Assembly (NCBI GenBank): GCA_023974075.1
Contig: JAMFTG010000736.1
Location: 32,501-96,500, forward strand
DNA: 64,000 bases
Source of the DNA: Chaenocephalus aceratus
Lineage: Eukaryota > Chordata > Actinopteri > Perciformes > Channichthyidae
Reading direction: 5' to 3'
Below the pieces are notes generated by a model. The model had not been told where the DNA came from and made no database searches. It saw only the letters and a program-made list of their open reading frames with translations. Shown here in pieces: positions 35,706 to 47,954 of the stretch. The translations under genes were made by a program, and so were the position numbers. Position 1 is the first letter of the stretch. Each line of letters begins with the position of its first letter.

Positions 35706-35725
35706 TGGTGTGTGTGTGTGTGTGG

Positions 35726-35783
<58 letters not shown>

Positions 35784-35886
35784 CCTTGGATCTTGTGCAA
35801 GAGATAGTTTGGGTCAACAAGCTGGAAACAGACCAAACACACACACACACACACACACGTGAAAATATACAAACACACACACACAC
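35706..35886. repeat. (TG)n then (CA)n, inverted pair
   Basis: (TG)n at 35706-35782 and (CA)n at about 35837-35886 are separated by about 55 bp of unique sequence, and so can fold on each other. 35408-35705 and 35887-36030 are unassigned. Confidence 0.9.
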
Positions 35887-36031
35887 AATCACACCCCTGC
35901 CTACAGGTATTACTGTTGTTGTCATGGTAACTGATCAGTGGACTGCAGTGATATAACTCTCTGAGCCTCCTGGCCAATCAGGATGAAGTATTCTTCTTAT
36001 ACATTTCCTGTACTATTGATCTTTTGAATGT

Positions 36032-36680
36032 AAAGGTCACCTATCATGCTGTCTCTAGGCAACAGCACAGCTCTCAGATAAATACACATGTATAAAAGAC
36101 ACGTCTATGAAGTGTTTTGCTCCAAACACCAAACAGATCATTCTAGCCACGCCTCATATCCCTCTATTCCACTTCCTGTTTCTAAAGAGCTGATTCGGGG
36201 ATAAAGCTTTAAAGAGGAGGGTCTGAGCTCATGCGGGACCCGGCAGCTACCGTCTAAACTAAATGCTGCCGTGATGAAACGCCATATCATGGATCATCAA
36301 GGATCTGAAACAGTCTGGAGCTCAAAGGCTCTCTCTCTTCCGGTTACACCACAAGGTGAGTTCCTTTCTACTTCCTGCTTCTTCACACACATGCTCTCCA
36401 GCACAGGTTAGCTCTGAGTGTTAGCGATGCTAATGTAAACACCGACCATATTACGTCCAAAACAGTCGGGCATTGTTTCTGACAGCAGCGTTTCTGATTG
36501 GCCCGTGGGTCCACATTTCAGATGTTACGTCATGTCGGACACAAATCTGGATCAGCTCCGTAGTTTCCCGTTTTTAGAGATTTGGGTACGGAGGAAAAGA
36601 GAGAGGGTTTATTTCCTGACGCTGCGTGAGTTCCCCGACGCACCGGGTACACATGGTGATGGAGAGAAGACTTAAATGTC
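36032..36680 (-). mobile_element. TTAA-family element, reversed, one end lost
   Basis: It starts TAAAGGTCACCTATCATGC, corresponding to the right-hand terminus at 40938-40957. It ends with the complement of the left-half block (GGAGGAAAAGAGAGAGGGTT, then GAGTTCCCCGACGCACCGGG). The outer left terminus is missing. Confidence 0.7.
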
Positions 36681-37268
36681 TTTTATATTTAAAAATAAAA
36701 TATTTTAATTGTTTATTTTTGTATTATTTTATTTGTTATTATTACTAAACGTTTTATTATTATTATCATATTTTTTTTCAATTATATTTTTATCTCTCAG
36801 AATTGTTTTGGGACGAAGGAATTGGGGAAAGAGTGGCCTTAATGTTTATTGTATGACCTTGTACCTGCGATTACATAAATACTTGTATTATCACATGTCT
36901 TTCTTCCTCTCTCCTCCCAGTTCTCTGAAACTCTCAGTTTCCAGCCGAGCGAACGTGGATCAGAGCCTGAAGCCTCATTACTGCGGAGTGAAGGATCCTC
37001 AGACCAACGATCAATATCTCCATCGATCAGATTCTCCTCGGGTGAACCGCGTGAGGTCTGAGAGAGAGACCTTTTGATCTCCGTCCACCTCCGTTTCTCC
37101 TCTATTTCTTCCCTTCACTTCCTGTCAGCTGGAACACACACTCGTGATGTTACGACCGTCTTATATCCGTTATTTTAAATTGGGGTTTTCCATTCTCGTG
37201 TGTTTTATATTGCTGTTACATCGTGTATGAGAGTTTTCCAGGCTGTGTAAGTATTTGGTTTTTGTAGG

Positions 37269-37350
<82 letters not shown>
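37269..37350. repeat. (TG)n microsatellite
   Basis: About 82 bp of uninterrupted TG. Confidence 0.93.
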
Positions 37351-37352
<2 letters not shown>

Positions 37353-37557
37353 GATAACAGGCCTGCTCTTGACACTAAAATAGCTGCAGCAGCTTCACAC
37401 GGTGTCTTTAAAACGAATCCATTAGAGACATGAAACCACTGCAGAGTGCGTTCGCTTTCTTCTCTTGGATAACCTCACTGTACATTTCAAATGTACGTTC
37501 AATTTAATATTCCATTCCTTACAGACTTAATGTGTATACAATATCCTGCTTTTCATA

Positions 37558-37728
37558 TTTTGTTAGCGTACATATTTTCTACTTTTTTTAATGCTGTTTT
37601 ATTTCTATTTGAGATGTTTACATTTGGGATTTGTTATTGAATGTCTCTAAAGACACTGCCTTGTCTCTTTCTGCTGCTGCAACACAAACAAATGACCAGC
37701 TTGGGATCAATAAAGTACTTCTTATCTA
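37558..37728 (+). mobile_element. LINE-type 3' end
   Basis: CTGCTGCTGCAACACAAACA, then CTTGGGATCAATAAAGTACT and TCTTATCTAA. Same ending as 18950-19012 but without a long tetranucleotide tail. The left boundary is approximate. 37729-38850 is intron with no recognised feature; ACATGACAATAAAGTCATCT at 38093-38112 is another short retroelement-tail-like piece. Confidence 0.55.
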
Positions 37729-38976
37729 ATGTCATGACACCCTGTGTTGTGTCTCGGCGGATCTGTTCTTATTATTTCTCTGTTCAGGTTAAGTCCGTGT
37801 CTGCTACCCTTTCTGTTGTCTGCCTTTCCTTTCTCACTTCCAGGTAGTTCGTCTCCGACCTTGTCACGAAGCTCACGGACCTGATTACCTGCCCCGCCCG
37901 TATTGTCTGCACCTGTAGAGTTCCTTGTTTGTGTATTCATTCTGCGTGCTCCCTGTGCTCAGTGCCAGGTCGTTTTGAACCTTGAGAATGGATTGCCTTG
38001 CTTATCACCACGGCACAAACCTTTTTTGAAATCATCTTTTATCTGGAGTCGTGCTTTCGGGTCCCATCAGTTGTTGTGTGCTCCAGTCGTAACACATGAC
38101 AATAAAGTCATCTAATCTGAAACCTGCATTCAGGCAACTGGTCATTTCAGTTTATTGTACGTCTAATGTTTGTCTGGTGGTGTGTTTTAGACCCAGTGTT
38201 GCATTTAATAGATGAAATAGATAATGAGGCTGGAACAGAGATCTAGGGGCTTCGTGGTGCCGTGAAAACACCATTAATGGGTTCCACTTGCTACTACTGG
38301 TCCTTTGGGACGACTTTAACCACCACACGGCCAATCAGGACGCACCGTGTAGACATGTTCTCATTTTCTGCGCCGTTAACGCCAGTGGTTAAAGATGCTT
38401 AACTTCAGTTACAGATGCAACACGGGGAGACGTCAGTCCTGCATTCAGAACCTCAATTAAAACGTCTAGGTATTGGCAGGACAGTAACGTGTGTTTTTAT
38501 GCGTTGATCTTTTTGTATAACTTGGGGTCTGTAAGGATTGCAAAACACTTTTGGTTTTTGCACGATGTAGCCAATCGAACTGTAGGCGAATATGCCATGT
38601 TTTGAAAGATTGAGCTGAAAGGACATCAGTTTAATTGGTCCTTTTAGTTCAGTGATTGGTCTCTGACACGGTTAGCCTAGCTTAGCATGAAGACTGCAAT
38701 CAGGGAAAACCAAGCTCAATCCCAATTTAAAAACAAAACGTTGAAAAAGAGAGGATGTCTCCAACATTCAGAGTCTTTTGATGCCATATTGTTGTATTTT
38801 AAATAATTGCAATTGTGTCTTTCTAATCTAAAGCGTCCTCTCGCCCCCAGCTGCGCAAACATGCAGACATTCCAGCTCTGAGGCTTCTGGTTAACCACTT
38901 TGACTGTGAGGGTGAGTCCTGCAGACACTGCCGTGATTACATGTCTCTAATTGGTGCTTTTAAAGAAACAGCGAAT

Positions 38977-39014
38977 GTGTGTGTAAGTGTGTGTGTATAA
39001 GTGTGTGTGTGTAA

Positions 39015-39054
<40 letters not shown>
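38977..39054. repeat. (TG)n microsatellite with TAAG interruptions
   Basis: TG repeats broken by TATAAG and TAAG units. 39055-39348 is unassigned. Confidence 0.85.
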
Positions 39055-39348
39055 TGCATAATGAGCTCTGTTCTCATGATGAAGTGACACTAACGGAAGA
39101 TGGATGGAGGTCACGCACGTCTTCAGTCTTGAGTTGCTTTGGTTTCAGAGCCGACAAACATCATTTTCTCCAGAAGCCGTCAAGCTGAAGATGAGATGAT
39201 GGACTCAAGTTATTAGTGTGCATTATCCTCTCTTAAAGAAAAGACATATATTCTGATAAAGAGACTAGAAAGGCACTTGGAGATTGCAGTCTAATCTAGT
39301 TGAACCGTTATCCTTCTGACTAACAGACAACCCTTCTCTGTAACACCG

Positions 39349-39829
39349 GAGGCCTGGACTACGAATCCAGTTCGACAGACCCTGGATATGTTTGAGTTAC
39401 CCGGCTTAACAAACGCGCTCTCGCTAAGCGGTCCTACGACGCTGGTTATCAACTCGGTAACTCAAGCCAGGGTTTCTCCGTCCGGCTGAGTGCGCGTTCA
39501 CATGAAAGGGGCGGGGCTAACAACGTTTGACCAATCACAAGGACAAGCAGTATGGACAAGCGTACTGACGACCGTTCCTTTCTCCTGTGATATGACTTGA
39601 TCGCTTTAACCTCCGCACACTGAGCTCTGATTGGTCCGCAGGCGGTGCTTTCACTGAGTTGATCTCTTAGCCTGCAACCTAACCTGCTCCGGAGCAGGCT
39701 AGCCGCTCAGCATCAGTTACCATGGAGATCTACCCCGGTAAGAAGAGAACCAGCGTCGTAGGACCGGAAACCCAGAGTTTTCCCTGAAGTTAGCCGCTCA
39801 GAGAACATCCGGTTCGTAGTACAGGGCAC
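39349..39829. mobile_element. Non-autonomous TIR element, unclassified
   Basis: Left GCCTGGACTACGAATCCAG and right complement GCCCTGTACTACGAACCGG form an imperfect terminal inverted repeat. A longer inner inverted similarity exists (GGTCCTACGACGCTGGTT near 39430, and its complement AACCAGCGTCGTAGGACC near 39749). No clear target duplication was found. Confidence 0.6.
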
Positions 39830-40007
39830 TGGTGAGGCACATCGCTTCAAAACCTGTATCTTAACTACATCAAATATGAACATCTGATAAACTCTCCGTC
39901 ACTGATGACCACGTTCCAGTTCGACCATCACTTTGCACTGGAAACAAGTGGAATACTTCAATCAAACAGCTGGAATCTGTCATATTATTATACATTTTTT
40001 GCGACAT

Positions 40008-40957
40008 TTAAAGGGGACCTATCATGCACTCTTGTACGTCTTTTATACATGAACATGTGTCCCCGGTGTTCCAGGGAACTCACCAAGTGTCAGAAAACAC
40101 AACCCTCTCTCTTTTCCTCCATACCCACATTTCTAAAAACGGATCTGATCCAGACGGATCCAGATTTGAACACTGTCCTGACGTCAGTAAAGTGGCGCTA
40201 CGGCTATCAGGGGAATGAGAGGTTGGGCCACGGCCGGCCATTGCTGCTCGAAAGCGCTGGAGACGCTGTAGTACATATGCCAGGCCTGTAAGTGGCGCTG
40301 TAGTCTGCCACAAAAGCAGCGAAGAAGACTTCCCGTGCACGGTTGCCATGGTTGCCCTTCTGTTTATTCTTCGCTCTGGCTCTTTTTCTCCCTCCCTGTC
40401 GAGGCGAGCGTTTGCTCCCTCGCTGTAATTCTCTCCGGTAGTCCACCAGCAGACGAAAAAACACCCTCCTCTCCGCCTCTTCCAAGGAACGAGGGGACCG
40501 TGCGGCAGAGTTTCAGTTTGATTTTTTATCGCCGGTCAACATGTCCGTTAAAGTTTAAATCTTCCGGACCAAATTAGAAAAGTGCCGGTCAAAGGTCTTC
40601 TTTGTTATTTATTGAGCTTTAAAACAAATGAATAACGACTCTATATAATCATATAAGAATAAAACACGGAGGACAGACATCTCTTTTTCTCCCCCTCTTC
40701 TGACAGCCCAGCAGCTGATCTCAGACTCCCCTCTCCTGCAGGGGGCGTGGTCAGCGACAGGGGGCGTGGTCAGCGGCAGGGGGCGTGGTCAGAGACAGGG
40801 GGCGTGGTCAGCTGCAGCTCACAGAATCAGCCCCCTGCAAAAACAGCGCTGGAATCTGGATCTGTTTGGTATTTTGAAAAAAAAACTATATTTATATACT
40901 TTATAGGTATGGCCCTACAATATATTGTTCAAATATAGCATGATAGGTCACCTTTAA
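40008..40957 (+). mobile_element. TTAA-flanked element, apparently complete
   Basis: TTAAAGGGGACCTATCATGC at the left and the complement TTAAAGGTGACCTATCATGC at the right match at 19 of 20 bases. TTAA lies at both outer edges. The interior carries CATGTGTCCCCGGTG and CCCTCTCTCTTTTCCTCC, as in its siblings, plus a four-copy 19-bp repeat at 40741-40811. TTAA ends suggest a piggyBac- or Kolobok-type mechanism, which is inference. No transposase is encoded. Confidence 0.8.
40741..40811 (+). repeat. 19-bp tandem repeat, about four copies, with GGGGGCGTGG core
   Basis: GGGGGCGTGGTCAGCGACA repeats with one or two changes per copy inside the TTAA element. Confidence 0.9.
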
Positions 40958-40994
40958 CTTATTTTGTTAACATTAATATTTGTATTAAAACATT

Positions 40995-41253
40995 TTTTAT
41001 TTTATTCTAACCTGATTTCACTTGCTATGTTTGAATAAATATTTTATTCATTTTACTCTGTATCCATTTGGAGATTCCCACTTTAACTTTCGTCTATATT
41101 TTTCATTTATTGTTTTTGATATACCTTCACGTCTAATACTCAAAACTGGACTCTAACCTGTCACAGAATATCTTAGTGTAATATGAACAACTGAAGGATC
41201 TGAATATTTCTTCCACTATTGATGCAGGCGTCACAGACCGAAGTGCGTCCTGG
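40995..41253 (+). repeat. Diverged direct repeat, first copy
   Basis: Pairs with 43930-44230. Shared blocks include TTATTCTAACC, CCTTCACGTCTA, ACTCAAAACTG, CCTGTCACAGAAT, CTGAAGGATCTGAATATTTC and CAGAAGTGCGTCC-like ends. It could be a dispersed element or an old local duplication. 41254-41876 is unassigned. Confidence 0.7.
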
Positions 41254-41876
41254 AATACTTCGATTACACATCTCTGGTTTTACGACACTAAAATGCATCG
41301 ACTAAACTTGTCTCGTAAACAAGGAGATATATCTTGTATAAAAAACAACTTTCCTCTGCTCTCTGCTGTCCGTTAGAGGCGCGGGACATCGTCTCTGTTT
41401 CCTGCTGCCGGCACAAAGCACTCTGAAGATGTTATCGCCGTTATCTACTTCCAAAGTCTTTTAGCGACTATTTGTTTGTCCGACCTCGGCGCTGAGAGGT
41501 AATTTGGAGGAGGTTGTGTGGTTCAGAGGGCAGATGGATGAGCGCCGTCTCCCTTTCAGAGCGGTGTGGGGAACAGCCAGAGGTGGAGAATTGATCTCCA
41601 GCAGCGAGCCGAAGCCTTCCCGGGTTTACAGAGATTATTATTCCCCGAGCTGCAGGACGACGGGCGCAGATGAGATCTCAGGCGGAAAGATTCTGAATTG
41701 ATTTCTCCGAGAGGAAAGGTTCAGGGTTAACAAGCTGATCGCCACTCTGCAACGGAAACAAAGAAACCGATCGTTGCTGATGATGTGATTAAACTGCCAC
41801 TGCGGGGCGAAGAGGGGGGGGGGGGCTGTATTTAATCTCAAGGAAGCTGTGGCTGCTAAAAGACATATATATAGAG

Positions 41877-42709
41877 ATGTCAAAAGTACACACATTTATT
41901 ATTAGTATTTGTGTTCAACATGTAAGAAGTAGAAAGTACACGTATTTGTGTTCAAAATGTGAGAAGTAGAAAGTACAGGTATTTGAGTTCAACATGTAAG
42001 AAGTAGAAAGTACAGGTATTTGAGTTCAACATGTGAGAAGTAGAAAGTACAGGTATTTGAGTTCAACATGTAAGAAGTAGAAAGTACAGGTATTTGAGTT
42101 CAACATGTAAGAAGTAGAAAGTACAGGTATTTGTGTTCAACATGTAAGAAGTAGAAAGTACAGGTATTTGTGTTCAACATGTAAGAAGTAGAAAGTACAG
42201 GTATTTGAGTTCAACATGTAAGAAGTAGAAAGTACAGGTATTTGTGTTCAACATGTAAGAAGTAGAAAGTACAGGTATTTGAGTTCAACATGTAAGAAGT
42301 AGAAAGTACAGGTATTTGTGTTCAACATGTAAGAAGTAGAAAGTACAGGTATTTGAGTTCAACATGTAAGAAGTAGAAAGTACAGGTATTTGAGTTCAAC
42401 ATGTAAGAAGTAGAAAGTACAGGTATTTGAGTTCAACATGTAAGAAGTAGAAAGTACAGGTATTTGTGTTCAACATGTAAGAAGTAGAAAGTACAGGTAT
42501 TTGAGTTCAACATGTAAGAAGTAGAAAGTACAGGTATTTGTGTTCAGCATGTGAGAAGTAGAAAGTACAGGTATTTGGGTTCAACATGTAAGAAGTCAAA
42601 GTAAAAAGTCGTCAGAAAAATAAGTAGTGGAGTAAAGTACTGATACCAGAAACATGTACTTAAGGACAGTAACGACTAACGAAGTATGTGTACTCCACTA
42701 CTTCCCACC

Positions 42710-42713
<4 letters not shown>
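41877..42713 (-). mobile_element. AGAGGTGGGA-type element, copy 2, with about 19 units of the 37-bp repeat
   Basis: Units read GTTCAACATGTAAGAAGTAG plus AAAGTACAGGTATTTGA, the reverse complement of the array in copy 1. The right end CTACTTCCCACCTCTG is the complement of the left end of copy 1. The left end is truncated. (TA)n at 42714-42757 abuts the right end. Confidence 0.85.

Positions 42714-42757
<44 letters not shown>
42714..42757. repeat. (TA)n microsatellite
   Basis: About 44 bp of TA directly adjacent to the end of the preceding element. 42758-43386 is unassigned. The 173-codon frame at 42688-43209 starts in the TA tract and has no recognised domain. Confidence 0.9.
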
Positions 42758-42758
<1 letters not shown>

Positions 42759-43382
42759 TGTATATAGTATTGTATCTTGGTTGAAATTGCAGTTAAGCTG
42801 TAGAAGAAGAAGTATTAAGATTCTTTACTTTAGGACCAAAAGTAAATGCTGCATTCATAGCAACGAATGCATTCCTCCCGGCGGTGCATTGCCTATATTC
42901 TGTCTAAATATTACATCAAAACTTTTTGCATTAATAGCAAATATTTTAGATGTTCTGTCCATTATTAATTATTCGCATTTCCCGAAAATACAGCCTCGCT
43001 TCAGATTTACATCTTCAGTTACTCCACGATATTTAGTCCAGTCAGCACAAAATGGTATTTACTGTAAAAAGCAATCTTCTACCGAAATAAGCACTTCTCA
43101 ATTTGCCTTTAATGTTTTTGTGGATTCGTGTTTACCAAAAACAATACATTTAGTCCATTGTTTCTCCAAAATATTAATAAACGCAGCTTTAAAAATATTC
43201 AATATTTGACATTTCTCGTGTTATTGCCGCCTCTTTTGTCCGTGAGGAAACTTCTAGAAGTCGCCGCGCTCTAAAAAACATTGTCTTCCTCACTTTATGT
43301 GATAGTGATATTAAATCTTATCAAACAGAGACTTCAGACTCAGAGAGGAAGCAGCAGGGAGACAGCTGACTCGCCCGAAGCT

Positions 43383-43386
<4 letters not shown>

Positions 43387-43441
<55 letters not shown>

Positions 43442-43531
43442 AGGTCCATCTGTTGATGTGTGTGACCCCGAGGCATTAGAGACACACAGAGGAATGAAAG
43501 AAAGAAGAAGCAGAAACAAGTGGAGGAATGA

Positions 43532-43610
<79 letters not shown>
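43387..43610. repeat. Two (TG)n microsatellites
   Basis: (TG)n at 43387-43440 and 43534-43610, separated by about 93 bp of unique sequence. The open frames across them are repeat artefacts. Confidence 0.93.
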
Positions 43611-43611
<1 letters not shown>

Positions 43612-43929
43612 ATCCAGATGGAGTTAGAAGTGAACAGAACACTTTGGTCCACTTGGCTTGTTTCTCTCAGACGTCACGGTGGATCACCTGACACTGAAGA
43701 CTCTGCTCAGATAAACCTTCATCACCATCATCTTCCTCATCATCAGTGCTGTATTACACATCTCCTCTCCACCGCGTAACATTAAAGGAACGAGAGAGAG
43801 CCCCGAGCGTCTGCAGGAATCTGTGTTTGGAACGTCCTTCTGTCAACATTCATATTCTTACTACATTTTTGACTTTATCTCTTTTTGTATATTTTACTTC
43901 AGTGTAGTATTTTTATATATAAAGCTCTA

Positions 43930-44230
43930 TTTCATTTATTTTATTCTAACCCTATTGGACATTTTACTTGTTATGTTGTATAAATGTTTGTATTATATTT
44001 TACTTCTATCTGTTTAACGTTTCATTTGGATCTACATTTTAAAATAGTTTTCATTTATTTGATTATAAATTGGAAACCTTCACGTCTAGAACTCAAAACT
44101 GAACGTTGACCTGTCACAGAATGTCTTTACAGTGTCGTATCAATACTACTGAAGGATCTGAATATTTCTCACACTGCTGACGTAGCGGTTCCTTATCGTA
44201 CAAACCCCGACGGACAGAAGTGCGTCCCGG
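43930..44230 (+). repeat. Diverged direct repeat, second copy
   Basis: Partner of 40995-41253, same orientation, about 2.95 kb away. Confidence 0.7.
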
Positions 44231-44385
44231 TTTCTACGGTTCTGGTTCTGATCCGAGTTTCTTCATCGGTCCGAACAGACTCTCTCGTCCTCTCTGTCGC
44301 TTTGAATCTATAGCTCTGCTCATCATTTCTCTCCCGGGAGCTCCATGCCCTGCACGACAACAGATGGAGCCCCGAGGCCCTGGGA

Positions 44386-44956
<571 letters not shown>

Positions 44957-45043
44957 GGTATAAAAAATGGAAAATCAAATCAAAGGACGGAGAGGGAGTT
45001 CGCTGTTTGCCACTATCTATTTGTTTTATTTTGTAGATCATCT

Positions 45044-45328
<285 letters not shown>

Positions 45329-45329
<1 letters not shown>

Positions 45330-46429
45330 ACTTCTGTTTGGCATTCTGGGAAATGAAGTCCAAGCAATAAGTCACTGAGAGTATCTGAAGCTTTATCTCA
45401 CTATTCAAGGATCCTTATTCCAAGAGAAATGGTGGGTTATTCGTCTCCATGTTGGCTTTAGATGAAATTATATTTTCCAGTTGGACTTCTCCAAACCAGT
45501 GATGTCCATAAATAAACAAACACGTCTTTGTAGTCTCATCTGAACCAGGTCAGTCTGTCGATCCGAATGGTCGCGAAATCTCTTCAACAAACCAAAGGAA
45601 ACAAAGCGTTCCCATCACGATCTGGTTGAACTGCAAAGCGTTAACGACCCAAAGGGGATATTGGAAGAAAGAAAGTTGGGAAGGTCTCCAACGAGTGCAC
45701 AGAGTGTTTGCTTTGTGAGCTTCAGATGTGAGAGCTGATGCTCTTGGCTCAGTTTGAGGACAGTTGGCAGAGGCGACGAGCTCCAGTTAGCAGCCAGGAC
45801 TCAGGCAGATGTTGACACCACGAGTTAGAGCAGCGTACGGACGGCGGTGCGTCATCGATCACGAGTCTGGCAGGAACCCAAAACACAGCGAGGGCCAAGT
45901 TCACAGAAGGGCACGGTGTAGAAAACACAATTCTACCTCGATGGGAAGCATCCTGAACAAGAACTCTCAGACTGGTAGAAACCAATCATCTGGCCAAAGT
46001 AGTCGCTCGGGGGCTACAACGACAACAAGATGAACATATGTGACCGTGATTTAATTGTAATACACGTTTCTAAATGATGCCGAAAGTAACAACACACTGA
46101 TACCGGTTAGTAAAAACCATGAATTAATGCTTTGAGTCTGCAGACAGACGGCAGAGAAACACCTTTTAAAATGCGTGTTTTCTGAATGGAGATCAGCTAA
46201 GCTAACGTTATATATGCTCCGACCGTCCACACTCACAGCAACGGCCTACAGACATAAATAAAGCAGCGACTGTATTCTCCATGACACAGGCAGTCTGTGG
46301 TTTGGACTTGTTTAGCTTCTGAACAGATATGAGGAGCTGTGAGCTCTGAGTGCTAACAGCTAACGGCTAACGGCTGATGTTTTCTGGTTGAACGTCAGTG
46401 ACGGCAGGCTGAGATCCTCACCGCTGATT
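45329..46429. other. Unassigned intron
   Basis: Short frames only. No recognised repeat, splice-flanked exon or RNA gene. Confidence 0.45.
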
Positions 46430-46648
46430 GGCTACCGCGAGATTGCGTCGCGCGAATTTGACGCTCGAGTTGAAACATTTTACTCGAGCGTTTGTCGCGG
46501 CCCCCTTCCATCGCGCCGCGGAATTCGCATCAACCGCTTCATGCGCGCCGTCAGAGCGAATTTGCGTCTGTCCGCGTCTCTGCCTTGACTTTACATGTAA
46601 TCGCACCGCCCCCAAACATCGCATCGCGTCCGGTGTGAACGCAGCATA
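46430..46648 (-). mobile_element. CpG-rich miniature DNA transposon, one recognisable end
   Basis: The complement of the right end reads TTATGCTGCGTTCACACCGG, then CGCATCG and GGGGGCGGTGCGATTACATG. This is typical of fish miniature elements with TGCGTTCACACC termini. The opposite terminus is not identified. The sequence is conspicuously rich in CG and TCGCG compared with the surroundings. Confidence 0.55.
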
Positions 46649-46879
46649 AGACTGATAAAAAACAATTATCTGACAATATGTCCAAACTATTGTCTTCCCA
46701 ACACTCACGCATATACATGGAGCTCAAGGTTTAAACATCCTAATTCTGGGAATGGAAAAGAAAAGCGGTTTAAAGGTCGTTCGGGTAACAGTAAAACAGG
46801 AACATGTGTTGTCTGGGGATGCAAATGGGTGAAAGAGAAGGATGAAAGGAATATAAAAAGGTTAGAAAAGAACTATAAT

Positions 46880-47520
46880 TTCACGGGAAGACTAGAGGTA
46901 GAGGAATGTGAGAATTTGGTTAGAGATATTGTCAAATATCTGGAACAAACTCCCAGAAACCTGCAGGTCCGCTGCAACTCGACTACTTTTAAATCTGAAG
47001 TCCGGCAGTGGCTCAGTCGCTATGGGCTTGGACTGTGAGCCGTAGGGTCGCCGGTTCAAGTCCCCGACCAGACCTAAATATGGAGTGTGGACTGCTACTT
47101 GGAGAGGTCCCAGTTCACCTCCTGCCCTGACGTGGTGCCCTTGAGCAAGGCACCGGACAACCCCCCACCCCCCCACTCCCATTGCTCCCCGGGCGCTGTA
47201 CAATAGCTGCCCTCTGCTCCTAGTGCTAGACTCCTGGTGCTAGCATGGGTTAAAAGCAGAGGACACTGTGTGCTCTGCATGTGAAACCATTAAAGAGGGC
47301 TTCATCCCATTCTATTCGACAAGACTTTTCTGTTTTGCCGCTGCTTTCAGTTGAACTATTCACATCTCACACTGTACTGTAACTTTATTCATGTATTCAT
47401 GTTTTATTATCTTTGCTTTTTAATGTTTCTAATGTGTTTCAATGCTCTCAATGTCTTTCCTTTTTTGTAAAGCACTTTGAATTGCCTTGTGTTGAAAAGT
47501 GCTATATAAATTGCCTTGCC
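46880..47520 (+). mobile_element. LINE 3' end interrupted by a SINE
   Basis: Before the SINE one frame reads IWNKLPETCRSAATRLLLNLK. After it, at 47321, the frame resumes KTFLFCRCFQ. This is the C-terminal pattern WN-LP-...-K-K-FLF of CR1/L2/Rex-type ORF2. The 3' tail has AAAGCACTTTGAATTGCCTT and GTTGAAAAGTGCTATATAAA. 47521-47954 downstream is unassigned. Confidence 0.75.
47001..47320 (+). mobile_element. tRNA-derived SINE inserted in a LINE
   Basis: GGCAGTGGCTCAGTCGCTAT (A-box-like) and GCCGGTTCAAGTCCCCGACC (B-box-like) are followed by CTTGGAGAGGTCCCAGTTCA, GTGCCCTTGAGCAAGGCACC and CCATTGCTCCCCGGGCGCTG. The tail ends GTGAAACCATTAAAGAGGGC. It is fuller than the family member at 35261-35407. 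Exact ends are uncertain by about 10-20 bp. Confidence 0.82.
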
Positions 47521-47954
47521 TCAAAATGGTGCCAAATGAAAGATAAAGAGGTCATCTATATTTACAATTCCTCCTGGGGGGATAATGAATGTTTGTACCA
47601 AGTTACATGCCATTAAATCTAATGATTTTCACATAAAAACACAAACTATTAGCTGGTGCTGGAGATTAAATGATCTACGGACGATGATGACTGACAAACC
47701 AACTGGTAGAAGTTCAGAAGTTTCACAGAAAAGGTCAAACCTGCCGACAGCTCTTGATGGAGACTCGGAGGATCTCTAAAGTAGTTTACCTGGTGATCAT
47801 GAACAGAATAAATGGAAATCCATCCAATAGTTATTTGAGATAATTCAGCCTGAACCGACCGGAAGACGAAATCCACCCTCACCAATGCACATAACACCCC
47901 AGCACCAAACATCATCATCGACGGCTTCCCCATACCATTCGCTGCCCAAGTGAA

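Noticed and set aside
47001..47100. Possible functional tRNA gene (A and B boxes)
   Set aside because: The boxes belong to a SINE head with a long unrelated tail; a complete cloverleaf with an anticodon stem is not evident.
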